64,000 bases of DNA from Chthonomonas calidirosea T49 (GCF_000427095.1 NC_021487.1:2439325-2503324); one strand, 5' to 3'; counted from the first letter of the stretch, positions 27,586 through 36,080 are shown. A program made the numbers and translations. The notes: generated from the letters alone by a model not told the origin.

Positions 27586-28017
27586 ATGTCTGAACCCATT
27601 CGCGTTCTGCCCGTAGGACAGGGAGTTGGTGCTCCCGACAGACCTCAGGAGAGTGCTACCAAACAGAGGACGTCGCAGCAACCCTCCTTTGCCGATCTTC
27701 TTCGCGCGCAACAGGGGATCGCACCGCTTGAGCCCACGCGTTCCAGCGGAGCACCTGAAGTGCCTGGATTGCGTTTTTCGGCTCACGCCCAGACCCGGAT
27801 GCATTCGCGGCAGATCACTTTGGAAGCTCAGCATGTGGAACGGTTGCAAAATGCGGTGCAGCGCGCAGAGGGAAAGGGAGCACGTGATGCGCTTATTCTC
27901 ATGGACAATATGGCCATGGTAGTAAGCATTAAAAATCGCACGGTGGTCACCGTGGTGGACCGCGATCACCTCAAGGAGAACGTGTTCACCAATATAGATA
28001 GTGCGGTTATCGCTTAG
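27586..28017 (+). CDS. Flagellar operon protein of the TIGR02530 family
   Basis: 143 residues. The C-terminal half matches the small family found between flgD and flgE in Firmicutes and spirochaetes: LRFSAHAQTRMHSRQITLEA, LQNAVQRAEGKGARDALILM, MVVSIKNRTVVTVVDRDHLK and the end VFTNIDSAVIA. The first 60 residues are an unstructured linker. The biochemical role is not established to my knowledge; a cap- or hook-related role is usually assumed from position. It starts nine bases after flgD. Confidence 0.85.
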   Translation: MSEPIRVLPVGQGVGAPDRPQESATKQRTSQQPSFADLLRAQQGIAPLEPTRSSGAPEVPGLRFSAHAQTRMHSRQITLEAQHVERLQNAVQRAEGKGARDALILMDNMAMVVSIKNRTVVTVVDRDHLKENVFTNIDSAVIA

Positions 28018-28030
28018 AGAGCCGCAGCAA

Positions 28031-28095
28031 TCAGGCCGGACCGTGGATGGACACCGCGGAGGCCTGAAACACTCTCCCCGAACGATAGAGGGGAG
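28031..28095 (+). other. Tandem hairpins in the leader of flgE
   Basis: Two inverted repeats lie in the 143-bp gap before flgE: TCAGGCC (28031-28037) with GGCCTGA (28061-28067), and CTCCCC (28074-28079) with GGGGAG (28090-28095). Neither has a T-tract. They may stabilise or process the flgE message, which needs a high level of product. Confidence 0.5.
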
Positions 28096-28160
28096 CTATA
28101 TCGTGAAAAAAAAGCGCTTAGCGCATCTATTTCACCAACAACAGGAGGTTCTATAGCAAG

Positions 28161-30299
28161 ATGCTTCAAGCTATGTTTTCAGGCGTAAGCGGACTTCAAG
28201 TCCACCAAACCGATCTTGACGTCATCGGCAACAACATCGCCAACATCAACACGGTAGGTTACAAGGCCGGTCGCGTCACCTTTGAGGATCAGCTCTCTCA
28301 AACCATTCGTGATGCAGCCAGTCCAGGAGCCAATGTAGGCGGCCAAAATCCCGCCCAAGTGGGACTCGGTGTCATGCTGGGCTCGGTAGACACGTTACAG
28401 ACACAAGGAAATCTTGAAACAACAGGGAAGAACACCGATCTCGCCATTCAAGGTTCAGGCTACTTTCTCGTCGGAGATGGAAGCACCGTCTACTACACAC
28501 GAGACGGTTCGTTCGACCTCGATAGCGCCGGCGAATTGGTGAACCCGGCGAACGGAGTGAAGTTATTAGGGTATCAGGCCGATGCGAACGGCAAAGTAGA
28601 TACCACCCAACCCATCACCGCAAACAGCGTTATCAAGATACCGGTAGGCACACTTACCGCTGTGAAACAGACGACGGAGGCTACCTTCCAGGGAAATCTG
28701 GACGCTTCCTCTTCGCTGCAGTCCACGACAGCTAAGCTCACAGGGAATTTAGACGTCTCTCAAACGCCCCCTGCCATCAACACCACCATCTACGACTCAC
28801 TGGGCAATGCTCACACCCTGCAGGTTGCCTTCTCCAATCCCGTGTTCAACCCGACCGGAGCCGGAGTCCCCGCAGGGGCCACACAGTCCTGGAAGGTAGC
28901 TCTGACTTTGGATGGGGCTACGACCAACGCGACGATCTATGCCGTTGGAGGCAAGTTCGTTTTCGCCAATAGCTCTGGGGCGGTTCTAGGTTCCTCCCAA
29001 GTACTTAACGTTATCGGTAGTGGAGGAGCGCCCAACTTCCCGATCACGGTGGATTTCAGCGGTCTTACCGATTCCTCTAACGTATCGGCCAGTGCGAACG
29101 GTCAGAATACCCCAACCAAGATCACCTCGACCCTCATGAGCCTTTCTGGCAATATGAATCTGGATAACCCACCGGCACCTATCACGACCACGGTTTACGA
29201 TTCGGCGGGCAACGCCTACCAGATTCAGACAACTTTTCTGAACCCTACCTACAACCCCACCGGTCCGAATGTACCCACCGGAGCGACGGCGGCCTATGAT
29301 GTGCAGATCAAAAACCTGACGACGGGCACCACGCTCTATGATAGTACGGTGGCAGGTAACAACGAATCGAAAGCCTACTATATCCCTGGCCAGGGCTTTG
29401 TGCTGGCCAACACCACGACCGGAGCTGTTTTAGGCAACACCATCCAGTTAAGCAGCGCGCCCGGAACCTACGGGCCCAACAACACGGGAGCCCAAGTGGT
29501 GGCTGGTATGCCGCTTACCGTGGATCTCAGCAAGCTCTCTACAACGAACACCACCGGAGCTGCAGATGGCCGCACCGGTAGTCAGCCGTCTTGGTCAACG
29601 GCTGTGCAGGTCTACGATAGCTTGGGGATGAGCCACCTCATCACGTTCAACTTTACGCGAGCGCTCGTTGGTTCCGGTGCCCCGTCAAACGCTGCGGCAC
29701 GGTGGGAGTGGACAGCCACGGAGAACGGGCAGGTCATCTCGAGCAGCACCAGCGCTGGCAATCAGGCGCTCTTTTTCGACTCCTCTGGCAACCTGATTGA
29801 TACAAATAACCAAACGATCAATATCACGCCGACCAACGGAGCCGCACCATTTAGTGTAAGCATCAACTTCAGTAATCTTACCCAGATCGCCGGTAACTCC
29901 AGCGTGGCGGCCACCTCTCAGGATGGGGCGCCAATGGGAGTGCTTCAAAGCTTCTCCATTGCACAGGACGGCACCATTACCGGAGTCTTCTCCAACGGAC
30001 AGACGCGCGTTTTGGGGCAGATTGCAACCGCCATCTTCTCGAACCCAGGCGGTCTGACGAAACAGGGACAAAACCTCTACTCGGCCTCCAGCAACTCTGG
30101 CTTGGCGCAAGTAGGGATGCCCAACCAGGGCGGGCGGGGTCAGATCAACGTGGGCTTCTTAGAGATGTCCAACGTAGACCTCTCCACAGAGTTCACGAAC
30201 CTGATCATCGCGGAGAGGGGCTTCCAAGCCAACACGCGCATCGTCACCACCGTAGATAACCTGCTTCAGGATGTTATCAACCTGAAACAGGGCGGCTAG
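28161..30299 (+). CDS. flgE: Flagellar hook protein FlgE, with repeated middle domain
   Basis: 712 residues, much longer than the 400-residue enterobacterial protein. The N-terminus (LQAMFSGVSGLQVHQTDLDV, IGNNIANINTVGYKAGRVTF) and C-terminus (SNVDLSTEFTNLIIAERGFQ) are standard. The middle FlaE (D2) unit occurs three times: about residues 186-308 (INTTIYDSLGNAHTLQ), 322-464 (ITTTVYDSAGNAYQIQ) and 478-585 (AVQVYDSLGMSHLITF). The first two are clearly recent duplicates, sharing NPTxNPTGxxVPxGAT. GGAGG lies nine bases before the start region. The product is the main subunit of the hook. Confidence 0.95.
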   Translation: MLQAMFSGVSGLQVHQTDLDVIGNNIANINTVGYKAGRVTFEDQLSQTIRDAASPGANVGGQNPAQVGLGVMLGSVDTLQTQGNLETTGKNTDLAIQGSGYFLVGDGSTVYYTRDGSFDLDSAGELVNPANGVKLLGYQADANGKVDTTQPITANSVIKIPVGTLTAVKQTTEATFQGNLDASSSLQSTTAKLTGNLDVSQTPPAINTTIYDSLGNAHTLQVAFSNPVFNPTGAGVPAGATQSWKVALTLDGATTNATIYAVGGKFVFANSSGAVLGSSQVLNVIGSGGAPNFPITVDFSGLTDSSNVSASANGQNTPTKITSTLMSLSGNMNLDNPPAPITTTVYDSAGNAYQIQTTFLNPTYNPTGPNVPTGATAAYDVQIKNLTTGTTLYDSTVAGNNESKAYYIPGQGFVLANTTTGAVLGNTIQLSSAPGTYGPNNTGAQVVAGMPLTVDLSKLSTTNTTGAADGRTGSQPSWSTAVQVYDSLGMSHLITFNFTRALVGSGAPSNAAARWEWTATENGQVISSSTSAGNQALFFDSSGNLIDTNNQTINITPTNGAAPFSVSINFSNLTQIAGNSSVAATSQDGAPMGVLQSFSIAQDGTITGVFSNGQTRVLGQIATAIFSNPGGLTKQGQNLYSASSNSGLAQVGMPNQGGRGQINVGFLEMSNVDLSTEFTNLIIAERGFQANTRIVTTVDNLLQDVINLKQGG

Positions 30300-30317
30300 A
30301 TTCTCTAACCAAGACAT

Positions 30318-30354
30318 AAGGGGTTTCGACAAGCACGAGCTTGTCGAGCCCCTT
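30318..30354 (+). other. Hairpin between flgE and flbD
   Basis: AAGGGG, TT, TCGACAAGC (30326-30334), ACGA, GCTTGTCGA (30339-30347), G, CCCCTT form a stem of about 15 pairs. There is no T-tract. TCGACAAGC-type hairpins occur as dispersed repeats in many genomes; here it may separate the level of flgE from that of the motor genes. Confidence 0.6.
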
Positions 30355-30367
30355 TGAGGAGTAAAGC

Positions 30368-30625
30368 ATGATACAAGTGACCCGTTTTAACCATACCGAA
30401 CTCTACATCAATGCCGACCTCATCGAGTTCGTTGAAAGCACACCCGATACCGTTATCTCGATGGTAAGCGGGCGTAAGGTGCTCGTTTTAGAAACGCCAG
30501 AGGAGGTACGTCGCAAAATTCTTGCCTATCGGCAGGAGGTTGGACCGCTGCTTCTGCGCGCAGGGATCGTCCAGCCGGAAACCGAGCAGGAGGAGAAAGA
30601 CGAAACCGTGATTTCGCCTCGCTAA
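30368..30625 (+). CDS. flbD: FlbD-family small flagellar protein
   Basis: 85 residues. The family core is the first 60: MIQVTRFNHTELYINADLIE, VESTPDTVISMVSGRKVLVL, then ETPEEVRRKILAYR; the remaining acidic tail is variable. FlbD stands between flgE and motA in spirochaetes and Firmicutes, as here. Its role is not settled. GAGGAG precedes the ATG. It is not the same as the Caulobacter regulator of that name. Confidence 0.85.
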   Translation: MIQVTRFNHTELYINADLIEFVESTPDTVISMVSGRKVLVLETPEEVRRKILAYRQEVGPLLLRAGIVQPETEQEEKDETVISPR

Positions 30626-30658
30626 GGTTTCGACACGAAAGGGAGTTAAGAAAGCAGC

Positions 30659-31441
30659 ATGGACCTTGCAACCGTTATCGGACTCGTTTTAGCATGGGGG
30701 GCGTTGTTAGGCGCTCTGCTCATGGAGGGGGGCGAGCTAAGGGTGATGATCAATCTCCCCGCCGCGCTGCTGGTTTTTGGTGGGACCATTGGAGCCGCCG
30801 TGATCAGTTTTCGAATGAATCAGCTCATGGAAGTGCCAAGCATTCTTTCCATCGCGTTTCGAGAGAAAACGCTGGAGCTACCGGACGTTATTCGGCAGTT
30901 GGTGCGTTTGGCCGAGAAGGCGCGCCGCGATGGTCTGCTTTCACTGGAGGAGGAGAGCCGGCGCCTTCATGACCCGTTCCTAAAACGCGGCCTACGCCTC
31001 GCCATTGATGGTACGGACCCCGAGCTTCTTCGAGGGGTTTTGGAGACGGAGATACAGCTTTTGCAGGCACGCCATCGTTCTGGCGAGTCGATCTTCATTA
31101 CCCTTGGCGGCTTTGCTCCTACATTAGGGATCATCGGTACCGTTATGGGGCTTATTCACATGTTGGCCAACCTCAGCGACCCGGGAAAGATGGGGCCGCT
31201 TATTGCGGGCGCTTTCATCGCCACACTCTATGGTGTTTCCAGCGCCAATTTAATCTTTTTGCCAATCGCCAACAAGTTGCGTACCCGTTCATCGGAGGAG
31301 GCGCTTGCGCGAGAGGTGATGCTAGAAGGCATTCTTTCTATTCAGGCGGGCGATAATCCGCGTCTTGTTGAGGAGAAACTAAAAGCCTACTTGGCCCCAC
31401 GGCTTCGCGGTCAGGGTGCCCTTGCAGGAGCACGACGATGA
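30659..31441 (+). CDS. motA: Flagellar stator protein MotA
   Basis: 260 residues with four transmembrane helices: two near the N-terminus (ATVIGLVLAWGALLGALL, INLPAALLVFGGTIGAAVIS) and two late (GFAPTLGIIGTVMGLIHMLA, GPLIAGAFIATLYGVSSANL). The TLGIIGTVMGLI segment with its Pro is the proton-channel part facing MotB; the cytoplasmic loop of about 100 residues holds charged residues that contact FliG. GGAG stands upstream of the ATG. The last codon overlaps motB in ATGA. Confidence 0.94.
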   Translation: MDLATVIGLVLAWGALLGALLMEGGELRVMINLPAALLVFGGTIGAAVISFRMNQLMEVPSILSIAFREKTLELPDVIRQLVRLAEKARRDGLLSLEEESRRLHDPFLKRGLRLAIDGTDPELLRGVLETEIQLLQARHRSGESIFITLGGFAPTLGIIGTVMGLIHMLANLSDPGKMGPLIAGAFIATLYGVSSANLIFLPIANKLRTRSSEEALAREVMLEGILSIQAGDNPRLVEEKLKAYLAPRLRGQGALAGARR

Positions 31442-32340
31442 ATCGCACCTGGTTGCGAGGCCGAGGGCAACCCGAACATCGAGAAAATTTAGAGCGATGG
31501 CTGCTTACTTATGCCGACATGATCACCCTGCTGATGGCTTTCTTCCTTATGCTCTATTCAATGTCGGTGATGAGCCGAGGCAAGTTTCAGCAGATGGCGA
31601 TCTCTGTACGACAGGGGTTCGACGGCGATAAGGCGGCAAAAGGGGTCGGTATCGGCACCGATTTAGCTGCAGAGAGAACCTACCAGCAGTACATGCAGTC
31701 CTTGCAAAAATTACGGCAGTATGTGGAACAACATCATTTGGAGGGAGCCATCCATATGAGCAACGACCGTCGTGGCATCGTGATCAGCGTGCTTACCGAC
31801 GGTTTGCTCTTCAAAAGCGGGCAGGCCACCTTGCAGCCTCAGAGCCTGCCGCTGCTACACCAGATCGCGGGGCTGTTACGGGTGCTGCCAAACGATGTGG
31901 TGGTTGAAGGCCATACCGACGATCGGCCCATTCATACCCTGCAGTTTGCCTCGAACTGGGAGCTTTCTGCCGCGCGGGCTGGGGCGGTGGTGCGCGATCT
32001 GATCTCGCAGGAGGGATTGCCCATACGGCGGTTCTCGGCTGCCGGCTATGCCGATACGCGCCCTCTCTATCCTAACGATACGCCCCAGCATCGAGCGCGC
32101 AACCGGCGGGTGGAGATCGTGCTGTTGCGCACGCAGCAAGAGGCGGAAGCCGAAATGCAGCGTCAACAAGAGATCGCCCGCATTACGGACGACAACAGTA
32201 AGGTCTCTACTGCTCCCTCTAATGGGCTTCCGATCCAGCCTGCGGCCCCGTCGCGCGCGGCGGATACGGGAGCGGTTCCTTCCGAGAATAGTAATGTGGA
32301 GACAACGAATCAGGACGAGGGCCGTATAGCGGAGCCTTAA
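31438..32340 (+). CDS. motB: Flagellar stator protein MotB
   Basis: 300 residues. The single transmembrane helix holds the essential proton-binding Asp in YADMITLLMAFFLMLYSMSV (about residue 24). A plug segment follows, then the OmpA-like peptidoglycan-binding domain (VVEGHTDDRPIHTLQFASNW, ELSAARAGAVVRDL, RRVEIVLL). The tail of about 70 residues after the domain is low-complexity. Coupled to motA by a 4-bp overlap; fliL follows after 25 bp. Confidence 0.95.
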   Translation: MNRTWLRGRGQPEHRENLERWLLTYADMITLLMAFFLMLYSMSVMSRGKFQQMAISVRQGFDGDKAAKGVGIGTDLAAERTYQQYMQSLQKLRQYVEQHHLEGAIHMSNDRRGIVISVLTDGLLFKSGQATLQPQSLPLLHQIAGLLRVLPNDVVVEGHTDDRPIHTLQFASNWELSAARAGAVVRDLISQEGLPIRRFSAAGYADTRPLYPNDTPQHRARNRRVEIVLLRTQQEAEAEMQRQQEIARITDDNSKVSTAPSNGLPIQPAAPSRAADTGAVPSENSNVETTNQDEGRIAEP

Positions 32341-32365
32341 AAACTGTTTGAGGAGAATGTACGTT

Positions 32366-32854
32366 ATGGTAGCGAAACCAGAAATGCGTCAACAAGCGGT
32401 TGAACAGGTAGAGGAGGCGCCAAAAAAGAGATCGAAGCGTCCTCTTTTGCTGTTCGGTGGATTGGTAGCCGTGTTGGTGGTTGCCCTGCTGGTCTTTCAT
32501 ATGATGGGTGGCAAGAAAGGTGCAGCAAAGAATGAGACCAAAAAAGAGTTGAAGGTCTCCTACTATCTGCCGCTAGATGACTTTTTGGTGAACCTTAGTG
32601 GAAGTGATGACCACTATCTGAAAGCGGGCATCACACTCGGCATGACCCAAAACATTTCGCAAGACGAGGCCAAGGACAAAACCGCCCCCATTCGGGATGC
32701 CATTATCACAGTTCTCAGCCACAAAACGCTGGCCGATGTTTCAAAGGAGGGGGCAAAAGAGGCCCTCAAGAAGGAGATTCAGGAAAAAGTGAACGAGGCT
32801 TTAAGTGGGCAAGATGTAGCGGCTGTCTATTTCACTTCGTTCGCCACCCAGTAG
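32366..32854 (+). CDS. fliL: Flagellar basal-body-associated protein FliL
   Basis: 162 residues from the ATG at 32366, ten bases after AGGAG; an upstream TTG at 32348 is in frame but less likely. A Lys/Arg-rich head is followed by one transmembrane helix (PLLLFGGLVAVLVVALLVFH) and a stomatin-like periplasmic domain (YYLPLDDFLVNLSGSDDHYL, KAGITLGM, APIRDAIITVLSHKTLADVS). FliL rings the stator and supports motor torque. Last gene of the operon. Confidence 0.92.
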   Translation: MVAKPEMRQQAVEQVEEAPKKRSKRPLLLFGGLVAVLVVALLVFHMMGGKKGAAKNETKKELKVSYYLPLDDFLVNLSGSDDHYLKAGITLGMTQNISQDEAKDKTAPIRDAIITVLSHKTLADVSKEGAKEALKKEIQEKVNEALSGQDVAAVYFTSFATQ

Positions 32855-32864
32855 ATTTCGGCTG

Positions 32865-32907
32865 AACCGTTTGCCTGCCGCCTTGCTCTGACGGCAGGCA
32901 AACGGTT
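32865..32907. terminator. Hairpin between convergent fliL and greA
   Basis: A perfect 16-bp inverted repeat (32865-32880 and 32892-32907, AACCGTTTGCCTGCCG and its complement) with an 11-base loop. It overlaps the greA stop by two bases. No T-tract on either strand, so it is an atypical terminator, probably serving both transcripts. Confidence 0.7.
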
Positions 32908-33379
32908 AGGAATAACTGACATCTTCAATCATGTAGACAACAGTGCGCCCGTTCGGCAGGCGAACCTCTACCTGTTCTCCGGCCTTGCGTTTAAGTAGCG
33001 CTTGACCAATGGGGGAGTCGTAGGAGATACGACGATTGAGCGGATCGGCCGAGTTTGCATCTACAATCACGTACTCAATCTGCTTGCCGCTCGCGTCTAC
33101 GAGTGTCACCTTAGAGCCAACGTCTATCCATCCTTTTTCCTCGACTTCTATCACTTTTGCCCGCTCCAACATCGCCTCAATCTCGGCGATCTTGCCGTTG
33201 AGAATGGCCTGTTCTCTGCGTGCCGCTTGATACTCGAAATTTTCTGAGAGATCGCCGTAGGAGCGTGCTTTACGTATGGCCTCAGCAATGCGCGCTCGTT
33301 CCACGGTGCGTAGACGATGAAGCTCTTCCTCAAGCTTTTTTTTGCTCTCTACGGTTAGAATGACCTCGTCTTTAGGCAT
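32906..33379 (-). CDS. greA: Transcription elongation factor GreA
   Basis: 157 residues, the standard length. The N-terminal coiled coil has GreA's tip with the acidic pair (ARSYGDLSENFEYQAAR), which reaches into the RNA polymerase channel and stimulates transcript cleavage. The C-terminal FKBP-like domain ends with ISYDSPIGQALLKRKAGEQV. Start ATG at 33379 with a good promoter about 90 bp upstream. Convergent with fliL. Confidence 0.95.
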   Translation of the reverse strand: MPKDEVILTVESKKKLEEELHRLRTVERARIAEAIRKARSYGDLSENFEYQAARREQAILNGKIAEIEAMLERAKVIEVEEKGWIDVGSKVTLVDASGKQIEYVIVDANSADPLNRRISYDSPIGQALLKRKAGEQVEVRLPNGRTVVYMIEDVSYS

Positions 33380-33470
33380 GGACTTCCTCTACACCCCTGA
33401 CGCTTACGGGAGTCGTTGGTCTTTTGGCGCACAAAAAGAGCGAAACGCCTCGGCGTATTCGCTGCTTATT

Positions 33471-33499
33471 AAAATACCCTAGTTGCGGCGCTGTGTCAA
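33471..33499 (-). promoter_or_regulatory. Sigma-70-type promoter of greA
   Basis: On the minus strand TTGACA (33499-33494), 17-bp spacer, TATTTT (33476-33471). The -35 is perfect and the spacer ideal. Confidence 0.75.
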
Positions 33500-33566
33500 C
33501 TTGATCTCCCTCTTACTCGTTTTATGAGAGGGATTTTGCTTGTCTGGTGTCGCCGCGGCACAATAT

Positions 33567-34139
33567 CTAGTGTGTTTGGCCAGACGAAACACCACGTTTT
33601 TCTTGATGGAGCGCATCGAGTTGCTCAAAGATGCGCTCGGCCTCTTCCGCCTTCAATCGGCCCGATTCCACCATCTGTAAAAGGCGTAGTCGCTCTTCCC
33701 TCCTCTGAATCTCTTCTGGAGAGGGCGTGTTGAGCGACGCGGCCTTGTTAGGTGAACCGCTGAAGCGAGAGCGCAGGTTAGACTTCATTTCGTTTAAACT
33801 GCGACTTGCCATCACCCTAAAGCCGCCCCAGGCATCTCTTGCGGCGCTTCTGGCCGATTCTTTCATGTAGGCTCCGATCACCTTCATAACGGCCGGCACC
33901 AAGGCTGGTGGCACCTCTATCGTTTCGTGCGTCCCATCGGGGCGAGGTATCTCCACTTTCTGAAAGTTTTGGCGCTCATTGGTTTTTGGCTTTTCTCTAG
34001 AAGGCTCGGGCGTGCTTGATGCCGCTGGTTGTGCCTGCTGCGCCCGCTGGAGGGCCTCGATCATACGGGCGCCCTCCTCGGGCGTGAGCACCCCCTCGGC
34101 AATAAGCCGTAGAATGCGCTCTTTCTCCGTCTCAGGCAT
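33567..34139 (-). CDS. Two-ended SHOCT-like domain protein of unknown function
   Basis: 190 residues. Both ends carry a short SHOCT-like helical motif: ERILRLIAEGVLTPEEGARM near residues 7-26 and RLRLLQMVESGRLKAEEAER near 150-170. The middle is a charged linker and a helical stretch (PPALVPAVMKVIGAYMKESA). Such motifs are thought to mediate protein-protein contact. It follows the DUF4097 gene by 15 bp and shares the N-terminal motif with it, so the two proteins may interact. Confidence 0.75.
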   Translation of the reverse strand: MPETEKERILRLIAEGVLTPEEGARMIEALQRAQQAQPAASSTPEPSREKPKTNERQNFQKVEIPRPDGTHETIEVPPALVPAVMKVIGAYMKESARSAARDAWGGFRVMASRSLNEMKSNLRSRFSGSPNKAASLNTPSPEEIQRREERLRLLQMVESGRLKAEEAERIFEQLDALHQEKRGVSSGQTH

Positions 34140-34154
34140 CGCTAAAAATCCTCC

Positions 34155-35591
34155 CTATACTGGGCTTGTGTGCTGAACGCGGGTGATGTGCACATCGCCC
34201 GACGTGGTTTGGACGTTGAGGGTCCCGGTGCCCTCGCCAAGGGTTCCTGTCCAGAGGGTTCCGGTGGCAGTTACCTCACGAGCATCATGTTCGCAACGGA
34301 GGGTTCCGGAGATGGTTCCTAAAGTGACGCGCAGATGGCTCTCTGGGGGTAGGCCGATGTCCACATCGCCGGAAACGGTGCTGGCCTGAAGCGCTCCGGA
34401 GAACGGTGTTTGAAAATCCACCGAAATATCGCCGCTTACCGACTGCGCTTGAAATCTCTCGGTGCGACCCACGTTTGCGAAGATGTTGCCAGAGACGATC
34501 TTAAGGGTTATCTGTCCGTGAACGTTGCTGAGGTAAACCTGGCCGCTAATCGATTCACAGACGATCTCCATCGGGCTTTTCGTGCCCACCTCTTCCACAC
34601 GCACATCGCCAGAGACCGACTTGCATTCAAGCCGTTCGCCTTCAATGGCTTTCGCGCGTATATCACCGCTTGCCGTGTTGGCCACGAGGCCGCGCGCGAT
34701 ATCGGAGGCCTCAATATTACCGCTCTTCGTGGCCGCCGAGGCCGTACCACGAATCTGTTTGAGGTGAATGGAGTCCGAGTTGGTTTGTACGCGCACGTTG
34801 CCTCCGATGTCTTCGAGGGATACAGAGCCGGAGTCTGTGACAACCTCAACGGTCCCATCCACGTGCGCTATCTCCACTTTACCAAAACGCGTTTTCACAT
34901 GGGTCATCCCCAGCGCACGCGGAACGGTGATTTCAAGGTCCACTGTGCCCTGATCGAAGTCCTCAGGGGCTTCTATGCGTATTTCGAGGCGAGAGTCGGT
35001 GCCGCTGATCTCCGTCTCGATGCGCTCTAGCCGATTTTTGATCTCGATTTCGTTGGGGGCCCAAACCGTGCTTTTCACCACCACCTTTGCGGGCGCATCC
35101 GCAACACCTGTGATCTTCACATCGCCAAGAGGGTTGTCAACAGACACATTCGCCCCGGATGCCAAGTAGAACTCCTGTTGCTGTGTTTCTGTGCGTTCTG
35201 GCAGATTGCTCTCGTTCTCCGGCCGCAGTGTCCCTAGTTTCGTCCAGGTGCGCATGCGTGCGACGAACGTGGAGGAGAAACGGCCGCCGCTTTTTGTGGC
35301 CAAACGCAGCTGCTCCTGAACGCGCTCGACGATCTTATCTACATCCACTTTGCTGATCGCTTTCGAGATGCGCTCGCCGAGGTCGCTAAGGCCGGCGAAA
35401 GGAGAGTGAGCGGAGCTCGTTTGCTTCTCTTCGGCTTTCTGCTCGCTTTTTGTTTGGGATTCTTTGGAGGTCTCCGAGGAGGTGGCTGTTTTGCTGCCGC
35501 CGCGCAAGGCGGCGATCAGCATTTCGGCCTCTTGTGCCGTAATTTTGCCCTCCTGCAGAAGCTCTAGAACCCGCATGACATTCTCATCCAT
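34155..35591 (-). CDS. DUF4097-family beta-repeat protein with N-terminal SHOCT-like motif
   Basis: 478 residues. The first 30 form the SHOCT-like helical hairpin (MRVLELLQEGKITAQEAEML). After a charged linker, residues from about 130 are a right-handed beta-solenoid of DUF4097 type, with repeated SGDI/SGDV turns: KSVSGDVRVEEVG, ESISGQVYLSNVHG, KIVSGNIFANVG, QSVSGDISVDF, STVSGDVDIGLP. No signal peptide or membrane helix is seen, so it may stay in the cytoplasm. It is the middle gene of a three-gene unit with a DUF2089 regulator upstream. No enzymatic activity is known for the family. Confidence 0.88.
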   Translation of the reverse strand: MDENVMRVLELLQEGKITAQEAEMLIAALRGGSKTATSSETSKESQTKSEQKAEEKQTSSAHSPFAGLSDLGERISKAISKVDVDKIVERVQEQLRLATKSGGRFSSTFVARMRTWTKLGTLRPENESNLPERTETQQQEFYLASGANVSVDNPLGDVKITGVADAPAKVVVKSTVWAPNEIEIKNRLERIETEISGTDSRLEIRIEAPEDFDQGTVDLEITVPRALGMTHVKTRFGKVEIAHVDGTVEVVTDSGSVSLEDIGGNVRVQTNSDSIHLKQIRGTASAATKSGNIEASDIARGLVANTASGDIRAKAIEGERLECKSVSGDVRVEEVGTKSPMEIVCESISGQVYLSNVHGQITLKIVSGNIFANVGRTERFQAQSVSGDISVDFQTPFSGALQASTVSGDVDIGLPPESHLRVTLGTISGTLRCEHDAREVTATGTLWTGTLGEGTGTLNVQTTSGDVHITRVQHTSPV

Positions 35592-35625
35592 CTTAAGGCT
35601 CCTTTCTAAGGGGCTTTGGTCGCCC

Positions 35626-36021
35626 CTAAATGAGTTGGCGTAACGCTTCTGCCGCCTCTGCGGCGTCTATCTCACCGTTTGCTAAAGCCTCGAGTATCTC
35701 AAGGCGCTGTGCACGAACGCTCGCCGTGGAGGACGAGTCTTCTGAAACGGAATCTCTTCCCTGAAGCCCTAACGCGACGAGGGCACTCTGAAGACGATTG
35801 CGCACTGTGGGGTAGGAGATACCCAACTCCCGCTCTACGCGGCTTAAGTTGCCCTCACAGCGCAGGAAGGTTTCAATGAAGCGCAAATGCTCTTCGGCAA
35901 GCCGGCAGAACCGGCAGCTGTCGAACGTTCCCCGCACACTGGTTTGACACTGAGGGCAGTGCAGCTCAGCTACGTGTAAGCTGTTGCCACAAACAGGGCA
36001 ACGAGTAAGCAGACTCGCCAT
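35626..36021 (-). CDS. DUF2089-family zinc-ribbon/HTH regulator
   Basis: 131 residues. A zinc ribbon opens the protein (CPVCGNSL, then CPQCQTSVRG), with a further CRFCRLAEE pair; next comes a helix-turn-helix (NLSRVERELGISYPTVRNRL), and the C-terminus is again a SHOCT-like helical hairpin (RLEILEALANGEIDAAEAAE). DUF2089 proteins often precede DUF4097 or SHOCT genes and are presumed transcriptional regulators of them. It is the first gene of the unit, with a strong promoter 30 bp upstream. Confidence 0.88.
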   Translation of the reverse strand: MASLLTRCPVCGNSLHVAELHCPQCQTSVRGTFDSCRFCRLAEEHLRFIETFLRCEGNLSRVERELGISYPTVRNRLQSALVALGLQGRDSVSEDSSSTASVRAQRLEILEALANGEIDAAEAAEALRQLI

Positions 36022-36051
36022 TCCCCCTCCTTACCAGAGGATTACGGAGCT

Positions 36052-36080
36052 ATTCTACATCCGGTTTCAAAAAAAGTCAA
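36052..36080 (-). promoter_or_regulatory. Sigma-70-type promoter of the DUF2089-DUF4097 operon
   Basis: On the minus strand TTGACT (36080-36075), 17-bp spacer, TAGAAT (36057-36052), 30 bp before the ATG, which has a GGAGGGGG site. The remaining divergent gap to 36318 is AT-rich and holds no gene. Confidence 0.8.

Noticed and set aside
34410-35030. 206-residue open frame on the plus strand opposite the DUF4097 gene
   Set aside because: It is the antisense of a repetitive beta-solenoid gene, has no ribosome-binding site and no recognisable domain.
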